DNA from: JAPLGE01 sp964355545
GTDB lineage: Bacteria > Bipolaricaulota > Bipolaricaulia > UBA7950 > UBA9294
Assembly: GCA_964355545.1 (NCBI GenBank)
Contig: CAYHEK010000051.1
Location: forward strand, 1 to 11,461
Direction of reading: 5' to 3'
DNA length: 11,461 bases
Below are positions 6,420-11,461 of the stretch, piece by piece. A model generated the notes under the pieces. The model saw only the letters and a program-made list of their open reading frames with translations, made no database searches and had not been told where the DNA came from. Position numbers and translations under genes: made by a program. Every line of letters begins with the position of its first letter. The stretch's first letter is position 1.

Positions 6420-7414
6420 CATCTCCTCCGCAGGACGAGCTTCCACGGGTGCCGGACGGCATCCAGGGCGCTCGCCGGCTCGAAGCCCGAGTGGAGCATG
6501 CAGCCGGCGCAGCGAGGGTCGCGCCCCGGCCCGTACCGCTCCCAGAGGGCCGGGTCCAGAATCTCCGCAAGGCTCTCCACGTGCTCGTCGGCAATCAGGT
6601 AGCACGGTTTTCGCCAGCCAAGAACGGTGTACGTCGGGACGGCCCAGGCCGCGCAGGGGTAGCTGCGCTTGCCCTGGAGGAAGTCGAGGAACAGGGGATT
6701 ATCGTAGAACGGAAGGTGATCCCCGCCGAGGAGCTCACGGAACATCCGGACCGACTCCTCCCGCTTCAAGAAGAGCTCGCGCTCCGGCACGGCCTGGTAG
6801 GCGTAGCCCGGCGAGAGCATCAGCCCCTCCACCCCCAACCTCGCGAGGGTCCGGAACAGGGCCCGCACGTCCTCGACGTCGGCGCCGTGGAAGACCGTGG
6901 TGTTGGTGCACACTCGGAACCGCCGCGCGAGAGCCTCCTCGATCGCCGCAATCGCCTCGCGGTACGTCCCGGAGCGACCGGTCCCCCGGTCGTGCGCCGC
7001 GGCCGTGCCGTCCAGATGAACCACGAAACACAGCCGCTCGTCCGGCTCAAACTCGGCGAGCGACTCCCGCAGGAGGAGCCCGTTCGTGCAGAGGAAGACC
7101 CAGCGCTTCAAGTCGATGAGCCCGCGGACGAAGTCCCCGATCGCGGGGTGGAGAAGCGGCTCCCCGCCCGAGAGGGAGACGACCGGCGCCCCACTCTCCT
7201 CCGCGACCCGAAGGGCGTCGTCCGCGGCCAGGCGCTCCTGCATGGATTCCGCATACTCCCGCACTCGCCCACACCCGGCGCAGCGGAGGTTGCAGGCCTC
7301 CAAGGCCTCGAGCATCAGCACGATGGGGAAGAGGTGTCCTTTCCCCGGCCATCCTGCTCGTCTTGCCAGGTAGCGAGCGAGCTCGTACTCCATCCGCTTG
7401 GGCCGCCCCCTCAT
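6419..7414 (-). CDS. hpnH: Adenosylhopane synthase, radical SAM (HpnH)
   Basis: HpnH attaches a 5'-deoxyadenosyl group to the hopene side chain, the first step of C35 hopanoid formation. The 331-residue protein has the radical SAM cluster motif CNLRCAGC (C41, C45, C48), the SAM-contacting GGEP at 83-86, and TNG at 110-112. VVHLDGT (131-137), CTNTTVF (169-175) and SPGYAYQAVP (201-210) are recognisable HpnH stretches. The C-terminal domain resembles DUF3463, with C254, C271 and RCAGCMLHSGFEPASA (C302, C305), possibly an auxiliary metal site. ATG 7414 overlaps the prenyl synthase stop by one base (TGATG) and has GGGAGG four bases upstream. ATG 7393 is an alternative, seven codons shorter. It is directly followed by hpnG, its pathway partner. 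Confidence 0.95.
   Translation of the reverse strand: MRGRPKRMEYELARYLARRAGWPGKGHLFPIVLMLEALEACNLRCAGCGRVREYAESMQERLAADDALRVAEESGAPVVSLSGGEPLLHPAIGDFVRGLIDLKRWVFLCTNGLLLRESLAEFEPDERLCFVVHLDGTAAAHDRGTGRSGTYREAIAAIEEALARRFRVCTNTTVFHGADVEDVRALFRTLARLGVEGLMLSPGYAYQAVPERELFLKREESVRMFRELLGGDHLPFYDNPLFLDFLQGKRSYPCAAWAVPTYTVLGWRKPCYLIADEHVESLAEILDPALWERYGPGRDPRCAGCMLHSGFEPASALDAVRHPWKLVLRRR
6423..6429 (-). promoter_or_regulatory. Ribosome binding site deciding the hpnG start
   Basis: Reads GGAGGAG on the minus strand, inside the last hpnH codons. Counting from GGAGG, the spacing is two bases to ATG 6422 and five to ATG 6419, which favours the second ATG. Confidence 0.6.
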
Positions 7415-8397
7415 CAGGCCTCCCTCGCCGCAAGAAACGAGAGGAGATCTAAGAAGGCACCCCTGGCCCACGCGCTCCAGGGGAGACCCCTCGCCGATCT
7501 TTCGGCGTCCCGGGAGAGCCGCGCCACCTCGGCCTCGGCCGCCTCCCGCGCACCGAGCCCGCCGAGCCTGGCCAAGACCTCCTCCACAGGGAGGGGCTCG
7601 CGCCTCAAGACGTCCACGAGCGAAGGATCGCGCTCCAAGGCAAAGGAGAGGGGCCAGGAGGGTTTGTGGCGGCGAAGGTCCCCTCCCACGGGCTTCCCCG
7701 TCTTCTCCGCGTTCCCCCAAATCCCGAGAACGTCGTCCTGGATTTGGAATAGGACGCCGATGGTCTCGCCCAGTCCGCGATGAGCGTCCCGCAAGTCCGG
7801 ACGGTCCGCAGCGATCGCCCCGAGCTCCAGAGCACAGCCAAAGAGCGCCCCCGTCTTCCGCCGCGTCACCTCCGCGTACGCCTCGACCCCGCCGCGCAGG
7901 GCCCCCTCCATCCCAAGATCCAAGGCCTGCCCCTCGATCATGCGCAGGGTCGCTCTGAGCAGGGCTTCCTCTGCTTCGAGCAGGGTCTCCGCACTGAGAC
8001 GCCGCTTGACCGCAAGCGGGGTCCGCAACGCCGCAACAAGCAGAGCATCCCCGGCGTTGATCGCCTGGCCGCGACCGAAGGCGCTCCAGGCGCTCGGCCG
8101 CCCGCGGCGGACCTCATCCCCGTCCTGGATGTCGTCGTGGACGAGGGAGAAGTTGTGCACGAGCTCGAGCGCCACGCCGAGCGGGAGAGCCGCCTCCGCC
8201 TCCCTTCCCAGCGCCTCACACGCGAAGCAGGCGAGCGCCGGCCGGAGGAGCTTACCCCCGACTCCCGGACCCGGCCGACCGTCGGCCTCCGAGAAACCCA
8301 CCGGGTAGCGGACGAGGGTCCCAAGCGGCCCCTCTTCCGCCAGGGCCGCGGCCAGGGTGCGCACGATTCCGTCGCGATACCGCCTAAGAATCTCCAT
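7414..8397 (-). CDS. Polyprenyl (farnesyl or geranylgeranyl) diphosphate synthase
   Basis: The 327-residue all-helical trans-prenyltransferase condenses IPP onto allylic diphosphates. GGKLLRP (47-53) holds the IPP-binding Lys and Arg. The first Asp-rich motif is LVHDDIQDGDEVRRGRPS, with DDIQD at 88-92. The second is QIQDDVLGIWG, with DDVLG at 221-225, where the last Asp of the usual DDxxD is Gly; this variant is common in one bacterial/archaeal subgroup. Phe83 sits five residues before the first Asp motif, Ser84 follows, and the motif has no two-residue insertion. By textbook rules that looks like an archaeal-type C20 synthase, whereas the operon would need C15 for squalene, so chain length is open. 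ATG 8397 overlaps the upstream regulator by 14 bases, with GAGGG three bases upstream. Confidence 0.92.
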   Translation of the reverse strand: MEILRRYRDGIVRTLAAALAEEGPLGTLVRYPVGFSEADGRPGPGVGGKLLRPALACFACEALGREAEAALPLGVALELVHNFSLVHDDIQDGDEVRRGRPSAWSAFGRGQAINAGDALLVAALRTPLAVKRRLSAETLLEAEEALLRATLRMIEGQALDLGMEGALRGGVEAYAEVTRRKTGALFGCALELGAIAADRPDLRDAHRGLGETIGVLFQIQDDVLGIWGNAEKTGKPVGGDLRRHKPSWPLSFALERDPSLVDVLRREPLPVEEVLARLGGLGAREAAEAEVARLSRDAERSARGLPWSAWARGAFLDLLSFLAAREA

Positions 8398-9016
8398 CGT
8401 CCCTCTTCTCTGAGAGCCGGGGCACGCGCACGATCCCGCACCGCAGCGCGGCGCGTGTGAGCTCGGCCGTTGAGTGGACCTTCAACTTGCGCATCGCCGA
8501 GGCCTTGTGAGCCCGCGCCGTGGCCACGGAACGGGAGAGCATCCGAGCCACTTCCGAGAGCCTGTGCCCTTCCGCGATCAATTGCACCACCTCCCGCTCC
8601 CGGGCGGTGAGCGGGAGCGACGCGTCGCCAGCGGAGGGGAGGAGGACCCGTCCCTGCGCGGCACCGCACACTGCATCCACCAGGGAGTTCGGGACGTCGC
8701 CCTTGAGGACGTAGGCCGCCGCCCCGGCCCGGGCCGCCTCCGCGAGCCACGCCGGGTCGTCAAACATGGAGATGAGGACGACCGCCACCCCGGGGAGCCG
8801 CCTCCGCACCCGACGACACAGCTCGAGGCCGGAAAGCTGGGGCAAAGAGACGTCCACTAGCGCCACGTCTGGGAGCATGCGCCGGATGAGGAGCCACCCC
8901 TCCGGCCCCGCCCCGGCCTGACCACTCACGACCATCCCCGCCGCAGAGAGGATGCTCGCCATTCCCTCGCGCACGAGCGCATGGTCGTCGACGATGACTA
9001 CGCGCACAGAACTCAT
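8384..9016 (-). CDS. NarL/LuxR-family response regulator (second of the pair)
   Basis: The 210-residue protein has a receiver domain (acidic pair in VVIVDDHALVREGM, phosphoacceptor D55 in LVDVSLPQLSG, S83 switch residue, K105 in YVLKGD) and a C-terminal LuxR-type helix-turn-helix. The latter starts at LTAREREVVQLIAEGHRLSEVA and includes the recognition helix SVATARAHKASAMRKL and the AELTRAAL tail. It is a DNA-binding two-component regulator, presumably phosphorylated by the kinase encoded two genes upstream. ATG 9016 follows the first regulator's stop by 40 bases, the only non-overlapping junction of the operon, and its ribosome binding site is weak. The open frame to 9112 runs into the other regulator and is not used. 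Its 3' end overlaps the prenyl synthase by 14 bases, which links signalling and biosynthesis genes on one transcript. Confidence 0.93.
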   Translation of the reverse strand: MSSVRVVIVDDHALVREGMASILSAAGMVVSGQAGAGPEGWLLIRRMLPDVALVDVSLPQLSGLELCRRVRRRLPGVAVVLISMFDDPAWLAEAARAGAAAYVLKGDVPNSLVDAVCGAAQGRVLLPSAGDASLPLTAREREVVQLIAEGHRLSEVARMLSRSVATARAHKASAMRKLKVHSTAELTRAALRCGIVRVPRLSEKRDDGDS

Positions 9017-9056
9017 CGTAACTCGGAGTGGAGAGGACCGCGATGGGGGAAACGCA

Positions 9057-9623
9057 CTATTTCTGGCGCCGCAGCGCGAGCGCGCGGAGCTCGGCCGCGC
9101 TCCCGCAGCCAAGCTTCCCCTTCAGCCGCTCGAGGTGAGACTCGACCGTCTTCACAGAAACCCCAAGACGAACCGCAATCTCTCGGTTTGGCACCCCCTC
9201 GGCAAGGAGGGCGAACACCTCCTCCTCGCGGGGGGAGAGGGCGGGGGAGATCGGGAACTCGCGCTCGCCCTCGAAGCAACGGTGGATCGCAGCGACGAAC
9301 TCCAAAGGAGTGGCCGTCTTGACGAGGAGCCCGTCCGCCCCGGCACGATCCGCCTCTCCGGGAAGCCACGGATCGTCGAGGGCCGTCACCACGAGGATCC
9401 GAGACGCCGGTGCCATCTTCTTCACGCGAGCAAGACCGGCGAAGCCCCCGCCGGGCATGGCCAGATCGAAGACCACAACGTCCGGAGAAGTCCTCCCTGC
9501 AAGCTCGGCGCCGGCGTCGCCATCCGCAGCCAGCCCCACGACCTCGAGCCCCGCCCGCGAAAGGAGGCGCGCCATTCCCTCCCGCACGATGGGATGGTCA
9601 TCCACAATCAGGATTCGAATCAA
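9057..9623 (-). CDS. NarL/LuxR-family response regulator (first of the pair)
   Basis: The 188-residue protein has a receiver domain with an acidic pair (ILIVDDHPIVREGM), phosphoacceptor D53 (VFDLAMPGGG), T80 and K102 (LLVKTATP). A short linker leads to a canonical LuxR/GerE helix-turn-helix: LSPREEEVFALLAEGVPNREIAVRLGVSVKTVESHLERLKGKLG. The start is TTG 9623, the only plausible start before the first strand; it overlaps the kinase gene by 26 bases with no clear ribosome binding site, suggesting translational coupling to the kinase. It is clearly a paralogue of the next regulator, but the recognition helices differ (TVESHLERLKGKL here, TARAHKASAMRKL there), so the two probably bind different sites. 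Confidence 0.93.
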   Translation of the reverse strand: MIRILIVDDHPIVREGMARLLSRAGLEVVGLAADGDAGAELAGRTSPDVVVFDLAMPGGGFAGLARVKKMAPASRILVVTALDDPWLPGEADRAGADGLLVKTATPLEFVAAIHRCFEGEREFPISPALSPREEEVFALLAEGVPNREIAVRLGVSVKTVESHLERLKGKLGCGSAAELRALALRRQK

Positions 9624-10869
9624 GGCATGACAGTTGGAACCGAACTTGGGTCCCCTTCCCCGGGGCGGACGTCACGACGAGCTCGCCGCCGAGCGACTTC
9701 GCCCACTCCCTCATCCCCGACAGGCCGAGCCCCTCGGAGGTCTCGGCCGGGTCGAACCCCCGCCCGTCGTCGTCGACCTCCCCCAAGAGAGCTCCTTTTC
9801 CCACCTCCAACCGGACGTGCACGCGATCGGCAGCCGCATGACGACGCACGTTCTCCAGCGCCTCCTGCACCACCCGATACGCCGCTGTCTCCACCCCCTC
9901 CGGAAGCCGCTCTTCCGGAACGTCCAGTTCGACCGCCACCCCGGTGGACGCGGAGAACCCGGAGACCAGGTGGCGCAAGGCCGGGCCAAGCCCCAACTCG
10001 TCGAGGAGGGGGGGCCGCAACTCCCGGGCCAGGGACCGCGTCCCCTCGACCCCCAGCCCGAGCAGGCGCCCCGCCTCGTGCGCGTCACCTCCCTCAAGCG
10101 CCCAGCGGGCCGCAACCAGGGTCTGCCCCAACTCGTCGTGGAGCCGGCGCGCGATCCGTCGTCGTTCTGTCTCTTGAACGGAGAGGAGTCTCCGCGAGAG
10201 GCGCTCGAGCGCCCGTTCCCGCTTGACCAACTCGCGACGTTGTCGCTCATAGACGCCCGCGAACGCCCGGACCGTAAACGCCAGAATCGCGTAGAGACCC
10301 ACTCCGCCCGCCAAGACTGTCGTGACCACGTAGGGAAGATCCCGGTGCCACGGCTCCGCGGAGGAGAACAAGCGGACGTGGGGGATCACCCCGGCGTACT
10401 CGAGGAACGCGACCAAGACATAACCACCGACCGCCAATCCCGTCACCGCGTACCCCGCGGCCGCGGGGAGGAAGAAGTTCGCGTACATGACGGTGAAGAG
10501 GTAGAACGCGCCCCCTACCCACTCCACCCCGCCCATGCGGTGGACGAGGTACGTGATGAGGACCGCCTCGAGCGCCAAGAAGGCGGCGTGGGCGTTTTGG
10601 AGGGCGCGAAGGGTTCGCTGGCGGTGGATCAGCCACTGAAACGGCGCGGTGAGGAGGAGCCACGCGAACGGCACGGCGAACAATGGGTTCGTAGTGAACC
10701 CGGGTAGCCCGAGGACAGCCACGGCGACCGCGCTGAAGCCGCCAAGGGTGATGCGGCGCACGAGGAACGTGCGGTCGACGATCGTCCGCGTCTCGGCGAG
10801 CAGCTTCTCCGGCTCCCCCTTCGTCCTTGAGCCCAACCTCAAACGCTCCACAACCGAAACCTTACCCAT
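9598..10869 (-). CDS. Membrane sensor histidine kinase, NarX/DesK type (HisKA_3)
   Basis: The 423-residue protein has an N-terminal membrane domain of about five to six hydrophobic segments (roughly residues 36-57, 62-81, 94-110, 119-136, 138-160 and 179-203). A basic helical linker follows (207-232). The HisKA_3 dimerisation domain has RRIARRLHDELGQT with phosphoacceptor H244. The HATPase_c domain has N-box QEALENVRRHA (E336, N340), DDDGRGFD (366-373) and GLGLSGM (380-386). There is no PAS, HAMP or large extracytoplasmic domain, so sensing probably happens within the membrane, as in DesK-like kinases (inference). The start is uncertain: ATG 10869 is taken because the membrane domain follows soon after, but no good ribosome binding site is seen; ATG 10938 and GTG 10851 are alternatives. 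It is the first gene of the operon and overlaps the first regulator. Confidence 0.92.
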   Translation of the reverse strand: MGKVSVVERLRLGSRTKGEPEKLLAETRTIVDRTFLVRRITLGGFSAVAVAVLGLPGFTTNPLFAVPFAWLLLTAPFQWLIHRQRTLRALQNAHAAFLALEAVLITYLVHRMGGVEWVGGAFYLFTVMYANFFLPAAAGYAVTGLAVGGYVLVAFLEYAGVIPHVRLFSSAEPWHRDLPYVVTTVLAGGVGLYAILAFTVRAFAGVYERQRRELVKRERALERLSRRLLSVQETERRRIARRLHDELGQTLVAARWALEGGDAHEAGRLLGLGVEGTRSLARELRPPLLDELGLGPALRHLVSGFSASTGVAVELDVPEERLPEGVETAAYRVVQEALENVRRHAAADRVHVRLEVGKGALLGEVDDDGRGFDPAETSEGLGLSGMREWAKSLGGELVVTSAPGKGTQVRFQLSCLDSNPDCG

Positions 10870-10919
10870 CCACGCCGCGCAGGCGCAAGCGCGGGAAGGG
10901 ATCGCTCCATGGCCCCCTG

Positions 10920-10931
10920 CCCTCGCGAGGG
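10920..10931. repeat. 12-base palindrome CCCTCGCGAGGG
   Basis: A perfect palindrome in the divergent region, about 50 bases before the kinase ATG. In such GC-rich DNA it could be chance. It could also be a second operator or part of the kinase mRNA leader. Confidence 0.3.
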
Positions 10932-10953
10932 GTTGCATGTTGAACGAGGCTGC

Positions 10954-10967
10954 GGTAATCAATTACC
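10954..10967. promoter_or_regulatory. Inverted repeat GGTAAT-CA-ATTACC, candidate operator
   Basis: Perfect six-base arms are separated by two bases, in the AT-rich core of the divergent region. The size and symmetry suit a dimeric helix-turn-helix regulator; NarL-type regulators often bind such inverted heptamers with a two-base spacer. It lies 16 bases before the GTG of the rightward gene and 85 bases before the kinase ATG. Binding by either local regulator is inference. Confidence 0.45.
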
Positions 10968-10982
10968 ACTGTCGCAGACGGG

Positions 10983-11461
10983 GTGATCGGGTTGAGCACG
11001 GGTCGTCGCTTGAGTCTTCTTCTCGCTTCCCTTGCGATCGCACTGGGGATCCCTTGGACCCTGTCCGCCAACACGGCCCCCGTCGCGCACTTCACCCGCA
11101 GCGCGCCGTCTGCCGAGTCGCCTCTCGAGGTCCGCTTCGACGCCTCCTCTTCGCGGGATCCGGATGGCCGGATCGTCCTCTTCCAGTGGGCCTTCGGCGA
11201 CGGCTACTCCGGCTCAGGGCAGACGATCTCCCACCGCTACGCGAGGGATGGGAGCTACGCCGTCACCCTGGTCGCCGTCGACGATCAGGGCGCAAGGGGC
11301 ACTCTCTCCGGCCTCATCTCCGTCTCGGGGCCGGCGGAGGTCTTCCCGTTCGGGACGGAGGTTGGGCAGGCCGCCCCGGAGTTCGCGCTTCCGGATCTTG
11401 CGGGCAAGGCCGTCCGCATCGCAGACTTCCGGGGCCGCGTCGTCATCCTCGACTTCTGGGC
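10983..11461 (+). CDS. Exported PKD-domain and thioredoxin-like (redoxin) protein, 3' end cut by the window
   Basis: The 159 visible residues begin with a basic N-terminus and a hydrophobic core (RRLSLLLASLAIALGIPWTLSA), a Sec signal peptide with likely cleavage after residue 29. Residues about 32-116 form a PKD domain: VAHFTRSAPSAESPLEVRF, DPDGRIV, then FQWAFGDG (67-74) and HRYARDGSYAVTLVAVDD (84-101). From about 126, VGQAAPEFALPDLAGKAV and FRGRVVILDFW start an AhpC/TSA-TlpA-type redoxin domain. The expected WCxxC active site falls just past the window edge. The likely role is an extracytoplasmic thiol-disulfide protein with a PKD adhesion or spacer module. The start may be GTG 10983 or TTG 10992; neither has a strong ribosome binding site. 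It is divergent from the kinase operon and shares its control region. Confidence 0.82.
   Translation, partial: MIGLSTGRRLSLLLASLAIALGIPWTLSANTAPVAHFTRSAPSAESPLEVRFDASSSRDPDGRIVLFQWAFGDGYSGSGQTISHRYARDGSYAVTLVAVDDQGARGTLSGLISVSGPAEVFPFGTEVGQAAPEFALPDLAGKAVRIADFRGRVVILDFW

Larger units (their letters stand above)
10870..10982. promoter_or_regulatory. Divergent intergenic control region
   Basis: These 113 bases separate the leftward kinase-hopanoid operon from the rightward PKD-redoxin gene, so promoters for both should lie here. The stretch at 10931-10970 is visibly more AT-rich than its surroundings. I see no convincing -35/-10 pair in either direction: TTGAAC at 10940-10945 (rightward) and TTGATT on the minus strand have no good partner. 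Two palindromes lie within it, at 10920-10931 and 10954-10967. Confidence 0.6.

Noticed and set aside
7415..7720. N-terminal extension of HpnH to 7720
   Set aside because: Shadow of the prenyl synthase gene; ATG 7414 has a ribosome binding site and the normal family start.
6287..7783. 498-codon plus-strand open frame
   Set aside because: It lies antisense to hpnH and neighbours, is dominated by Arg, Pro and Glu, and has no domain. It is a by-product of GC-rich codon bias.
8952..10226. 424-codon plus-strand open frame
   Set aside because: Antisense to the two regulators and the kinase, which have full domain signatures; its own sequence is repetitive Pro/Arg.
9634..10707. 357-codon plus-strand open frame
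   Set aside because: Antisense to the kinase, with no domain features.
10940..10968. Sigma-70 promoter with TTGAAC as -35
   Set aside because: No acceptable -10 hexamer at 16-18 bases, so no promoter call is made.
10862..11095. 77-codon minus-strand open frame across the divergent region
   Set aside because: It covers the signal peptide of the PKD-redoxin gene antisense and the intergenic palindromes, with no motif.
1..11461. CRISPR arrays, tRNA or rRNA genes
   Set aside because: I saw no regularly spaced repeats and no tRNA or rRNA signature; the only repeats are the IS-like end and the palindromes listed.

Overview
The window comes from a high-GC bacterium, probably a metagenome-derived scaffold since it carries a 100-base run of N (3407-3506). 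I cannot fix the phylum. The hopanoid genes, GTG and TTG starts, tight gene overlaps and a secreted PKD-domain protein fit several uncultured bacterial lineages.

Region 1 (1-1161) is accessory and decayed. Bases 1-53 look like the outer end of an IS21-family element that continues off the left edge. Directly beside it lies a DUF3800 gene that has lost its 5' end and is frameshifted (54-826). About 335 bases without a convincing gene follow. They hold a bulged stem-loop (832-872) and a smaller inverted repeat (1064-1081).

Region 2 (1162-10869) is one leftward block of eleven genes. In transcription order they are: membrane sensor histidine kinase, two NarL/LuxR-type response regulators, a prenyl diphosphate synthase, hpnH, hpnG, squalene-hopene cyclase, ispH, a YjbQ-family gene, a DUF116 gene and hpnA. 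Nine of the ten junctions overlap by 1-26 bases. The exception is a 40-base gap between the two regulators. The block therefore looks like a single operon. It joins late isoprenoid supply (IspH, prenyl synthase), hopane ring formation (SHC) and the first side-chain steps (HpnH adds 5'-deoxyadenosyl, HpnG removes adenine) to a dedicated two-component system. Genes making squalene from farnesyl diphosphate (hpnCDE or sqs) are not in the window.

Region 3 (10870-10982) is a short divergent intergenic region. It has a perfect GGTAAT-CA-ATTACC inverted repeat and a 12-base CCCTCGCGAGGG palindrome, both candidate operators.

Region 4 (10983 to the right edge) is a rightward, 3'-truncated gene for an exported protein with a PKD domain followed by a thioredoxin-like (redoxin) domain.

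The points most worth following are the coupling of hopanoid genes to a kinase with two regulators, and the DUF116 and YjbQ genes embedded in the hopanoid operon.
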